A stretch of DNA of 64,000 nt, taken from NCBI RefSeq assembly GCF_014200435.1, contig NZ_JACHBR010000002.1, forward strand, positions 796,501-860,500, read 5' to 3'. Origin of the DNA: Sphaerisporangium krabiense (GTDB lineage: Bacteria > Actinomycetota > Actinomycetes > Streptosporangiales > Streptosporangiaceae). Positions 49,714-57,337 of this stretch are shown in pieces. Within the stretch, counting starts at the first letter, position 1. Each line of letters opens with the position of its first letter. The translations under genes and the position numbers were made by a program. Below the pieces are notes generated by a model that saw only the letters and a program-made list of their open reading frames with translations, did not search any database and had not been told where the DNA came from.

Positions 49714-50625
49714 ATGAAGGCGGCGGCGTTCGAACGGCCCGGGGGACCCGAGGTGCTCCGGCTCATGGAGGTGGCGACGCCCGAGGCCGGGCCCGGGGAG
49801 GTGCGCGTCCGGGTGCGGGCCGCGGGGGTGCAGCCCTACGACTGCGCGGTCCGGGCGGGCTGGATCCCGCCGGGGGTTCCCCCGGACATACCGAAGATCC
49901 CCGGCAACGAGTTCGCGGGCGTCGTGGACCGGACCGGCCCCGGTGTGACGGGGGTCGCGGCGGGCGACGAGGTGCTCGGGTTCGGGCGGCTCGACGCCTA
50001 CGCCGAGTACATCGTGGTCCCGGCCGACCAGGTCACCGCGAAACCGGCGGAGATGCCGTGGGAGGTCGCGGGCGGCTTCAGCGCCGGCGCGCAGACGGCG
50101 CACATCGCGCTGCGGGAGCTCGGCGTCGGCGCGGGGGACACCGTGCTGGTCCACGCGGCGGCGGGCGGGGTGGGCACGATCGCGGTGCAGCTCGCGGCCG
50201 CCTGGGGCGCGGCCGTCGTCGGCACGGCGAGCGAGGCGAACCACGACTACCTGCGCGGGCTCGGCGCCGTCCCGGTGGCCTACGGCGAGGGACTGGTCGC
50301 CCGGGTGCGGGCGGCGGCCCCCGGCGGGGTGGACGCCGCGCTCGACGGGGCCGGCGGCGACGCGCTGACCGCCTCCCTGGAACTGGTGAAGGACCGCTCC
50401 CGCGTTCTCACGCTGGTGGAGCACGGCCAGGCGGAGGCTCTGGGCGTGCGGGTGACGCCCGCGCTGCGCTCGGCCGCCCGGCTCGCCGAGCTGGCCGGCA
50501 TGTACGCGCGGGGAGAGCTGCGCGTACACGTGCGCGAGACGTTCCCGCTGGAGCGTGCGGCGGACGCGCACCGCGCGGTGGAGACCCGCCACGGGGCGGG
50601 CAAGGTCGTGATCACGGTCGGCTGA
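49714..50625 (+). CDS. zinc-independent quinone oxidoreductase / NADP-dependent alcohol dehydrogenase family
   Basis: A 303-residue medium-chain reductase. GroES-like N-terminal half (FERPGGPEVLRL, GNEFAGVVDRTGPGVTG); NADP-binding half with VLVHAAAGGVGTIAVQLAAAWGA near 145-165 split by the AAGGVG loop. The Cys/His ligands of structural and catalytic zinc are absent, as in quinone oxidoreductases. The C-terminus ends with the family pattern FPLERAADAHRAVETRHGAG. The MerR-type promoter suggests induction by a redox or drug signal. The ribosome site is GAAAGGACCGGAG. Confidence 0.92.
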   Translation: MKAAAFERPGGPEVLRLMEVATPEAGPGEVRVRVRAAGVQPYDCAVRAGWIPPGVPPDIPKIPGNEFAGVVDRTGPGVTGVAAGDEVLGFGRLDAYAEYIVVPADQVTAKPAEMPWEVAGGFSAGAQTAHIALRELGVGAGDTVLVHAAAGGVGTIAVQLAAAWGAAVVGTASEANHDYLRGLGAVPVAYGEGLVARVRAAAPGGVDAALDGAGGDALTASLELVKDRSRVLTLVEHGQAEALGVRVTPALRSAARLAELAGMYARGELRVHVRETFPLERAADAHRAVETRHGAGKVVITVG

Positions 50626-50644
50626 GGCGGCGAGGGCGCCGGCG

Positions 50645-50902
50645 TCAGGCGGGCAGCGCGGCCAGGAGGTAGGCGAGGCGGGCGGCGGCGTTCTCGACGT
50701 CGTCCGCCGTGCCGAGCCGGTAGCCCCAGGAGGTGAGGAACACCCCGTCCGGGGTGCAGGTGACCACCTCGTTGAGAGTGCTGCTGAAGCGGTTGCGGAC
50801 GCGTACCGTGACGGGGGTGCCGCCGAGGACGCGGACGGAGAGGTCGATGTGCTCGCGGGCCGCGAGAGCGAATCGCTCCAGGCAGGACATGGTGTCCAGC
50901 AT
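50645..50902 (-). CDS. small protein in the Scr1-type regulator cluster, function unknown
   Basis: An 85-residue acidic protein (MLDTMSCLERFALAAREH start; VRVRNRFSSTLNEVV core; AARLAYLLAALPA end). Family not recognised. ATG 50902 is chosen because GGAGGTG lies seven bases upstream; TTG 50908 is in frame. It lies 188 bases beyond the Scr1-type regulator gene on the same strand, so it may be a third member of that cluster. Confidence 0.7.
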   Translation of the reverse strand: MLDTMSCLERFALAAREHIDLSVRVLGGTPVTVRVRNRFSSTLNEVVTCTPDGVFLTSWGYRLGTADDVENAAARLAYLLAALPA

Positions 50903-50964
50903 GCTCAATCACCTCCGCTTCAACCAGAGAAGTCAGGATTGCATGATCTTGGCGAAGCGGGCAA

Positions 50965-51050
50965 GCAATTGTGTGGTTTAAGGGACGATTGTTAGTAGGC
51001 CGAATATTCGGGTCCTTCATCCGGCCTGGTTAGTGCACATTTATGCACAT
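50965..51050. promoter_or_regulatory. AT-rich region with an operator half-site and TGCACAT direct repeats
   Basis: GCAATTGT at 50965-50972 matches half of the 18-bp palindrome at 52295. Two TGCACAT copies at 51034 and 51044 are exactly ten bases apart (one helical turn), lying between the regulator gene end and the small gene start. Both may serve the small gene's promoter. Confidence 0.35.
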
Positions 51051-51090
51051 ATTCCGGTTCTAGATCCTGATGTTATGGCCCCGCCGCTGG

Positions 51091-51942
51091 CTACCGCCCC
51101 ACCGGGTCGGCGAAGTCCACGAGCACGCGGACGATCACCTCGCGCGCCTTCTCGCGGAACACCGCGACCTCGCACAGGTCCTCGAACGCGCCCGCGTAGA
51201 ACGCCACGTCCTCGGCGTCGCGGAGCTGGAAGTCCTTGGTGCGCGTCGGCACGGCCACCAGCGAGTCGTTGTAGATCCAGAAGCCGTTGAGCAGCGCGGA
51301 CGGCAGCTCGGCCGCGAAGGGGATCACCCCGAACTCGACGTTCGGCAGCGTGGTGACGGCGAGCAGCCGGTCGAGCTGGCCGCGCATCACGTCGGCGGGC
51401 GCGAGCCGGTAGCGCAGGGCGGCCTCGGGGAGCACGAACCGGAACCGCCGCTCCTGGTCGTAGAGGATCTCCTGGCGGCGCATGCGGACGCGGATCGCGG
51501 CGTCGACGTCGTCGGTGGCGCCGTAGACCCGGCGCACCTTGCAGAAGATGTGCCGGGCGTACTCGGCCGTCTGGAGCAGGCCGATGATGACGGCGGGCTC
51601 GAACACGCGGAAGAGGCGGGTGCGCGACTCCAGGTCGCGGACGTCCTCCTGGAGCGCGGCGAGCCCGCTCTTGTGGCGCTGCTTCCAGGACTCCTGCCGT
51701 TCGAGGAGCCCGACGGCCCCGGCGATCAGCTCGTCGATCACCTCGGACGTCGCCTCGACGGCCTGGCCCCACGACACCACGTCGTCCTCGGTCGCGGTCT
51801 GCCGGGCGTTCTCGATGCGCGAGACCTTGGACGCCTGCCAGTTCAGCCGCGCCGCGAGGTCCTTGCCGGAGAGCTGTGCGGTCTCTCGCAGGTGGCGGAG
51901 CCGGACGCCCAGGTCGACCCGCGCCTGCTGAAAGCTGCTCAC
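51091..51942 (-). CDS. Scr1-type XRE/DUF5753 regulator
   Basis: A 283-residue regulator from GTG 51942 (GGAGG six bases upstream; GTG 51963 would add seven residues). HTH at about 10-60 (LGVRLRHLRETAQLSGKDLA, ASKVSRIENARQTATEDDV). The DUF5753 part has FRVFEPAVIIGLLQTAEYAR, RQEILYD and a typical IPFAAELPSALLNGFWIYND. Such proteins pair with small downstream or upstream partners; here the partner is the 77-residue protein encoded just upstream, not a DUF397 protein. Confidence 0.92.
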   Translation of the reverse strand: MSSFQQARVDLGVRLRHLRETAQLSGKDLAARLNWQASKVSRIENARQTATEDDVVSWGQAVEATSEVIDELIAGAVGLLERQESWKQRHKSGLAALQEDVRDLESRTRLFRVFEPAVIIGLLQTAEYARHIFCKVRRVYGATDDVDAAIRVRMRRQEILYDQERRFRFVLPEAALRYRLAPADVMRGQLDRLLAVTTLPNVEFGVIPFAAELPSALLNGFWIYNDSLVAVPTRTKDFQLRDAEDVAFYAGAFEDLCEVAVFREKAREVIVRVLVDFADPVGR

Positions 51943-52024
51943 GCTCACCCTCCGGTCGGCCACGGACTCGCAAGAGGGTAGACCTACAGCGGCCCGTGTG
52001 CCAGAGGGATCTCCCTATTCGTGA

Positions 52025-52258
52025 TCAGCCGCCGCTCGGACCCGGTTCCTGGCCGGTCAGGACCGCGCGCGCGATCTCGACGAGCAGCGCGCGCGGGACC
52101 TCCACCGCCGACTCGCCGGGAAGGACCTCGCGCAGGTCGGCCCGGGCTTCCGGGTCGTTCACCGTGAGGCCCTGGACGACGATCGTGCCGCGGTCGGTCT
52201 CGTAGAGCGAGGGGCAGGCGCCGGCCTCCGAGGTGGAGCCGAGGAACCGAAGACGCAT
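52025..52258 (-). CDS. small partner protein of the Scr1-type regulator
   Basis: A 77-residue protein: MRLRFLGSTSEAGACPSLYE, then DRGTIVVQGLTV and VPRALLVEIARAV. Small proteins of this form (M-K/R-L-R-F-L-G start, short beta sheet with T-x-V-V-Q-G) recur beside XRE/DUF5753 regulators in actinomycetes; the role is unknown, possibly toxin-like or signal protein. A perfect ribosome site AAGGAGG lies six bases before ATG 52258. It is cotranscribed with the regulator 82 bases downstream. Confidence 0.8.
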   Translation of the reverse strand: MRLRFLGSTSEAGACPSLYETDRGTIVVQGLTVNDPEARADLREVLPGESAVEVPRALLVEIARAVLTGQEPGPSGG

Positions 52259-52294
52259 GAATATCCTCCTTCCCAAATGGCAACCGTAATGGTC

Positions 52295-52312
52295 ACAATT
52301 GCGCGCAATTGT
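52295..52312. promoter_or_regulatory. perfect 18-bp palindrome, likely operator of the Scr1-type operon
   Basis: ACAATTGCGCGCAATTGT is a perfect 18-bp palindrome 37 bases before the ATG of the 77-residue partner gene, in the only intergenic gap of this operon. Confidence 0.7.
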
Positions 52313-52333
52313 AGGTCATCGAGAGGTGCGCGA

Positions 52334-52837
52334 TCAGTCGCCGGTGACGCCGTCCGCCATCTCGCGCAGGATGTCGATGTGCCCGTTGTGCCGGGCGGTC
52401 TCCTCGATCAGGTGGTGCAGGATCCAGCGCAGCGTCACGTGCGTGCCGTCCCTGACGGGCCGCTTGGCGACGGTGTCGAGGTCCAGGGACGCGACCAGCT
52501 CGCGGTAGCGCGCGCACTGCTCCTCGTACTCCGCGAGCAGCTTCTCCAGGGGGATCTCCACGGCGATGCGCATCTCGCGGTCCGGGTCGTCGTCGGTCCA
52601 GGGCGCGCGGTCCTCCTCGCCGAGGAGCCGCCACTCGATCCAGGCGAACTCGACCCACCGCAGGTGGCTGACCAGCCCGCTGATCGTCGTCAGCGGCGAG
52701 GTCGCCAGCGGGGCGCGGCGGGCGTCCTCCTCGGACAGGCCCTCGCACTTGGCGTGGACCGTGGCTCGCACGTAGTCCAGCATGGTGGTGAGTGTGGCGC
52801 GTTCATCCCAGGTGGGAGGAATGTCGGTTCGGCTCAT
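52334..52837 (-). CDS. DinB-family (DUF664) protein
   Basis: A 167-residue four-helix bundle: TMLDYVRATVHAKCEGLSEE, SGLVSHLRWVEFAWIE and WILHHLIEETARHNGHIDIL, with three His that bind a metal. DUF664/DinB_2 members are frequent in mycothiol-producing actinobacteria and may be mycothiol- or bacillithiol-type transferases. Ribosome site TAGGAGG, lying inside the end of the AtuA-like gene; the two genes overlap by 35 bases. Confidence 0.9.
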   Translation of the reverse strand: MSRTDIPPTWDERATLTTMLDYVRATVHAKCEGLSEEDARRAPLATSPLTTISGLVSHLRWVEFAWIEWRLLGEEDRAPWTDDDPDREMRIAVEIPLEKLLAEYEEQCARYRELVASLDLDTVAKRPVRDGTHVTLRWILHHLIEETARHNGHIDILREMADGVTGD

Positions 52838-54596
52838 GAATGGAGCCTCCTAGACCGGGGTGCGCCTGTCCAACGGATATAGGAATAGGGACCACCCGTG
52901 CCCGCAGTTCCTCGCCGAGCGCCTTCGCCTGGGCGTCCAGGCGCGGGCTCGCCGCGACGCCGGCGCCGAGCAGCCCGCGCACGACGAAGTTCAGCGCCCG
53001 CAGGTTCGGCAGGCGGTGCCGCTCGACCGTCAGCCCGGCCACCGACGGCAGGAGCGCCCGGAGCCGGTCGGTGGTGAGGAAACCGTCCAGCCAGGCGTAC
53101 GCGGCGTCGGTGCGCACCCAGACCCCGAGGTTGGCGTCCCCGCCCTTGTCCCCGGACCTCGCCCCCGCGACCGTGCCGAGCGGCGCCTCCCTGACCGGCC
53201 CGGCGGGCGCGACGGGAACGGCGGGCCCGGCCTGCGGCCCGGCGTCCCCGGCGGTCCCGGGGAACGCGGGCGGGCCCGGGTCGCGCCACACGCGCCGGTC
53301 CCCGAACCACACCTCGGCACGCACCTGCCCGGCGGGCACGAAGCACGGCCGGTACACCCCGTACGGGGACGCCTCGCCCGGCGGGGTGAGCGCGTAGAAC
53401 CCCGGATAGCCGGCCAGCGCGGTCTCCACCACGGCCGAGGAGAACGTCCGCCCCGCCTTCCTCGGGTCGGCGTCCATCACCGTGATCCGCAGCAGCGCCA
53501 CCGCCTCCGGGCCCTCCGGCGCGCCGAGCGGCGTCAGCTCCACGTGAACCTGGCCGAACGTCTCGCGGGGCACCCGCGCGAACACCGCCTCCTCCGCCAG
53601 CCGCGCCTTGGCCGCGATGTCCAGGCCGGTGAGCACGAGCGTCATCGTGTTTCGGTGGCCGCCCAGGTGGTTGAGCGCCACCTTCAGCGTGTCCGGCGGC
53701 GGTTCGCCCCGCACGCCGCTGATCCGCACGCGGTCCTCGCCCTCCTGCGCCAGCCGGATCGTGTCGAAGCGCGCGACGACGTCGGGGCCGAGATAGCGCG
53801 GCGCGCCGATCTCGTACAGGAGCTGCGCGGTCACCGTGCCCACCGAGACCCGCCCGCCCGTGCCCGGATGCTTGGTGATCACGCTGGACCCGTCGGCGCG
53901 CAGCTCGGCGATGGGGAACCCGCAGCGCGGCAGGCCGGGCACCTCGGTGAAGAAGGCGTAGTTGCCGCCGGTGGCCTGGCAGCCGCACTCGATGACGTGC
54001 CCGGCCACGACCGACCCGGCCAGCGCGTCCAGGTCGCGCGGCCCCCACCCGTACCGCCACATGCCCGGCCCCGTGACCAGCGCCGCGTCGGTCACCCTGC
54101 CGGTGACCACGACGTCCGCGCCGTGCTCCAGGGCGGCGGCGATGGGCCGGCCGCCGAGGTAGGCGTTGGCGGTGAGCGGCTTGTCCTCCGGCCGGTCGCC
54201 GGTGCGCGGCGGCACGCCGAGGGCGGCGAGGTCGCGCCCGGACAGGTCGTCGCCGGTGACGTGCGCCACCCGCGCGGACAGGCCGAGCCGGTCCGCCAGC
54301 TCGGTCACCGCCGCCGCGCATCCGGCCGGGTCCAGGCCGCCCGCGTTGGAGACGACCTTGACGCCCCGGTCCAGGCAGGTGCCGAGCACCTGCTCCATCT
54401 GGGTGAGGAAGGTGCCCGCGTACCCCGGACGGCCCTTGCGCCGGTTGCCGGCCAGGATGAGCATGGTCAGCTCCGCCAGCCAGTCCCCGGTGAGCACGTC
54501 GATCGGCCCGCCCTCGACCATCTCGCGGGCCGCCGACAGCCGGTCGCCGTAGAAACCGCCGCAGTTGGCGACGCGCAGCGGCGCCGCGGCCGTCAC
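52803..54596 (-). CDS. AtuA-like (DUF1446) protein
   Basis: A 597-residue protein of the acyclic terpene utilisation AtuA family: LRVANCGGFYGDRLSAA start, DWLAELTMLILAGNRRK near 37, VSNAGGLDPAGCAAAV near 83, RSGDKGGDANLGVWVR near 470 (from the second, AtuA C-terminal domain). AtuA is required for citronellol/geraniol use in Pseudomonas but its reaction is not established. The last ~30 residues go beyond the usual end and run into the DinB gene, perhaps through stop-codon loss. The GTG start overlaps the upstream stop. Confidence 0.9.
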   Translation of the reverse strand: MTAAAPLRVANCGGFYGDRLSAAREMVEGGPIDVLTGDWLAELTMLILAGNRRKGRPGYAGTFLTQMEQVLGTCLDRGVKVVSNAGGLDPAGCAAAVTELADRLGLSARVAHVTGDDLSGRDLAALGVPPRTGDRPEDKPLTANAYLGGRPIAAALEHGADVVVTGRVTDAALVTGPGMWRYGWGPRDLDALAGSVVAGHVIECGCQATGGNYAFFTEVPGLPRCGFPIAELRADGSSVITKHPGTGGRVSVGTVTAQLLYEIGAPRYLGPDVVARFDTIRLAQEGEDRVRISGVRGEPPPDTLKVALNHLGGHRNTMTLVLTGLDIAAKARLAEEAVFARVPRETFGQVHVELTPLGAPEGPEAVALLRITVMDADPRKAGRTFSSAVVETALAGYPGFYALTPPGEASPYGVYRPCFVPAGQVRAEVWFGDRRVWRDPGPPAFPGTAGDAGPQAGPAVPVAPAGPVREAPLGTVAGARSGDKGGDANLGVWVRTDAAYAWLDGFLTTDRLRALLPSVAGLTVERHRLPNLRALNFVVRGLLGAGVAASPRLDAQAKALGEELRARVVPIPISVGQAHPGLGGSIHEPNRHSSHLG

Positions 54597-55369
54597 GGGG
54601 AGGGGACCCACGCGGCGGGGCGCTTCTCCATGAACGCGCGCAGCCCCTCCTGCCCCTCGGCCGAGGTGAACCGCTGGGCCGACAGCTCCGCCATGCGCCG
54701 CATGCCCTCCTCGACCGGGATGCCGGGAACCTCGCGGACCAGCCGCTTGGTGATCGCCAGCGCCTCCGGGCCGCCGCGCATCAGCATGCCCGCGTAGCGG
54801 GCGACGGCCGCGTCCAGCTCCTCGGCGGGGACGGCCCGGGTGAGCAGGCCGATCTCGGCGGCGCGCGCGGCGTCGAAGACCTCGCCGGTCATGAAGTACT
54901 CGGCGGCGGCGCGCGGCTCCACCCGCCGCAGCACGGTCACCGAGATCATGGCGGGCACCACGCCGAGCCGCACCTCGCTGAACGCGAACGTCGCCGAGTC
55001 CGGCGCGAGGGCGAAGTCGCACGCGGCCACCAGCCCGAGGCCCCCGGCGCGGGCGGTGCCGTTCAGCCGGCAGATGACCGGCTTGGGGCTCTCCCAGATC
55101 AGGCTCATGACGTCGGGCAGCGCCCCGGTGACCGGCGCGTCGCCCGGTCCTCCCGCGGGCGCCTGCTCCTTCAGATCGGCTCCCGAGCAGAACACCGGCC
55201 CCGCGCCGGTCAGCACGACCACGCGGACGGCCTCGTCGCCGATGGCGTCGGTCAGCGCCCGCCGCAGCTCGGCCAGCAGCCGGGTCGACAGGGCGTTCCT
55301 GTTGGCGGGGGAGTCCAGCGTCACGGTGGCGACCCCGCCGCCGGTCTCCAGGCGCACCAGCGCGGTCAC
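54593..55369 (-). CDS. enoyl-CoA hydratase/isomerase family protein
   Basis: A 258-residue crotonase: ALETGG-type start, FCSGADLKEQAP near 60 (oxyanion Ala), RLNGTARAGGLGLVAACDFALA near 98-118 split by the AGGLG loop, and SEVRLGVVPAMIS near 130. Within this operon it should hydrate the carboxylated unsaturated acyl-CoA, as AtuE/isohexenylglutaconyl-CoA hydratase or methylglutaconyl-CoA hydratase; it could therefore also supply the hydratase missing from the leucine operon. GTGA overlaps on both sides. Confidence 0.92.
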   Translation of the reverse strand: MTALVRLETGGGVATVTLDSPANRNALSTRLLAELRRALTDAIGDEAVRVVVLTGAGPVFCSGADLKEQAPAGGPGDAPVTGALPDVMSLIWESPKPVICRLNGTARAGGLGLVAACDFALAPDSATFAFSEVRLGVVPAMISVTVLRRVEPRAAAEYFMTGEVFDAARAAEIGLLTRAVPAEELDAAVARYAGMLMRGGPEALAITKRLVREVPGIPVEEGMRRMAELSAQRFTSAEGQEGLRAFMEKRPAAWVPSP

Positions 55370-57333
55370 GGCGTCTCCTCGGCGGTCTCGATGACGGCGA
55401 GGACGGTCCCCGCCGCGACCTGAAGTCCCGGCGCGGCGTTCAGGGCGGACAGCACTCCCGCGGCGGGGGCGCGGACCTCGTGTTCCATCTTCATCGCCTC
55501 CAAGGTGAGGATCGTCTGCCCCGCCGCGACCCGGGCCCCGGGCGTCACCGCGACGCGCAGGACCGTGCCGGGCATGGGGGCGAGCAGGGAGCCCGGCGCC
55601 AGGCGCGCCGCCGGCTCGGGCAGGCGCGGCAGCGGCGTGAGCCGCGCCGCGCCGAGCGGGGAGTCCACGTGCACGGCGTCGTCGTAGGCGGCCACCTCGA
55701 AGCGCCGGCGCACCCCGGCGACCTCGAGGACGACCCGCGCGGGCGTGGCCGAGACCAGCGTCACGCCGTCGAACCCCTCCGCGCTCAGGCCCGCCCGGGT
55801 CAGGCGGTAGGCGACCTCGACGCGCCCCGCCGGGCCTTCGAACGCGGTGCGCTGCGGCTCGGACGGCACGTTGCGCCAGCCGCTCGGCAGCCCGCCCATC
55901 ACCGGCGCGGCGGCGCGGCGCCCGGCGGCGAGCGCCAGCGCGGCGGCCAGCGCGGACAGCGCCACGTGCCGCGGCGGCCCCTCGCAGCCATCGGCCGGGT
56001 CGAAGGTCTCCAGGAACCCGGTGTGGGCGTCGCCGGCGAGGAACGTCTCGTGCCGCAGCACGCGGACGAGCAGGTCCCGGTTGGTGACGGGACCGTGGAC
56101 GCGGGCGCGGGCCAGCGCGGCGGCCAGCCGCCGCGCCGCCGCCGCCCGGGTGGGCGCCCAGGCGATCACCTTGGCGAGCATGGGGTCGTAGTGGACGTCC
56201 ACCCGCGAGCCGGTCTCCACCCCGGAGTCCAGCCGCAGCCCGGACGCGGCCCCGCCCGGTGGCGGCCCGAACCGCGCGTCCACGCCGGGGATCTCGAACA
56301 GGCCCAGCGTCCCGGCCTGGGGACGCCAGCCGTCCGCCGGGTCCTCGGCGTACAGGCGGGCCTCGATGGCGTGGCCGGACGGCCCGGGCGGCGCGGCGGG
56401 CAGGCGGGCGCCCTCGGCGACCTCCAGTTGCAGGCGCACCAGGTCCACGCCGTACACGCACTCGGTCACCGGGTGCTCGACCTGCAGCCGCGTGTTCATC
56501 TCCAGGAAGGCGACCGTGTCGCCCTTGACCAGGAACTCCACGGTCCCGGCCCCCACGTATCCGATGGCCTCGGCGGCCTTGACGGCGGCGGCGAGCAGTT
56601 CCTCGCGCACCCGTGGCGCGAGCCCCGGCGCGGGGGCCTCCTCGACGACCTTCTGGTGGCGGCGCTGGATCGAGCAGTCCCGCTCGCCGAGCGCCCACAC
56701 CGTGCCGTGCGCGTCGGCGACGATCTGCACCTCGACGTGCCGGGCGCCCTCCAGCAGGGGCTCGGCGAACAGCGTGCCGTCGCCGAACGCCGCCAGCGCC
56801 TCGCGCCCGGCGGCCTCGGCGGCCTCCGCCAGCCCCGACGGGTCGCGGACGACGCGCATGCCGCGCCCGCCGCCGCCCGCCGACGCCTTGAGCAGCACCG
56901 GGAACGGCAGGTCCGCGGCGGACCCGGGCGCGGCCGAGGGGAGCACCGGCACCCCGGCCGCGGCCATCAGCGCCTTGGCCCCGATCTTGGCGCCCATCGC
57001 GGCGATGGCCTCCGGCGGCGGGCCGACCCAGACGAGCCCGGCGTCCAGGACGGCGCGGGCGAACGCCGCGTTCTCCGACAGGAACCCGTAGCCGGGATGG
57101 ACGGCGTCCGCGCCCGTGCCCAGCGCGGCGGCCACGATCGCGGCGGCGTCGAGATAGGTGTCCGCGGGCCTGGTCCCGGGCAGGCGGACGGCGTGGTCGG
57201 CCTCGGCGGCGTGCGGGGCGGAGGCGTCGGCGTCGGAGAACACCGCGACGGTCTCGATGCCGAGGTCGCGGCAGGTGCGGAACACCCGTCGGGCGATCTC
57301 GGCGCGGTTGGCGACCAGCAGGCGTCCGATCAC
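55366..57333 (-). CDS. acyl-CoA carboxylase alpha subunit (biotin carboxylase + carrier)
   Basis: A 655-residue chain with VANRAEIARRVFRTCRD near 6, KASAGGGGRGMRVV near 148, [17 protein letters not shown] near 280, and the carrier with EAMKMEHEVRAP near 617. Partner of the carboxyltransferase directly upstream. By neighbours it may be a geranyl-CoA-type (AtuF) or AccA2-type enzyme; specificity cannot be read from sequence alone. GTG start four bases after the upstream stop. Confidence 0.94.
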   Translation of the reverse strand: MIGRLLVANRAEIARRVFRTCRDLGIETVAVFSDADASAPHAAEADHAVRLPGTRPADTYLDAAAIVAAALGTGADAVHPGYGFLSENAAFARAVLDAGLVWVGPPPEAIAAMGAKIGAKALMAAAGVPVLPSAAPGSAADLPFPVLLKASAGGGGRGMRVVRDPSGLAEAAEAAGREALAAFGDGTLFAEPLLEGARHVEVQIVADAHGTVWALGERDCSIQRRHQKVVEEAPAPGLAPRVREELLAAAVKAAEAIGYVGAGTVEFLVKGDTVAFLEMNTRLQVEHPVTECVYGVDLVRLQLEVAEGARLPAAPPGPSGHAIEARLYAEDPADGWRPQAGTLGLFEIPGVDARFGPPPGGAASGLRLDSGVETGSRVDVHYDPMLAKVIAWAPTRAAAARRLAAALARARVHGPVTNRDLLVRVLRHETFLAGDAHTGFLETFDPADGCEGPPRHVALSALAAALALAAGRRAAAPVMGGLPSGWRNVPSEPQRTAFEGPAGRVEVAYRLTRAGLSAEGFDGVTLVSATPARVVLEVAGVRRRFEVAAYDDAVHVDSPLGAARLTPLPRLPEPAARLAPGSLLAPMPGTVLRVAVTPGARVAAGQTILTLEAMKMEHEVRAPAAGVLSALNAAPGLQVAAGTVLAVIETAEETP

Positions 57334-57337
57334 GGGC

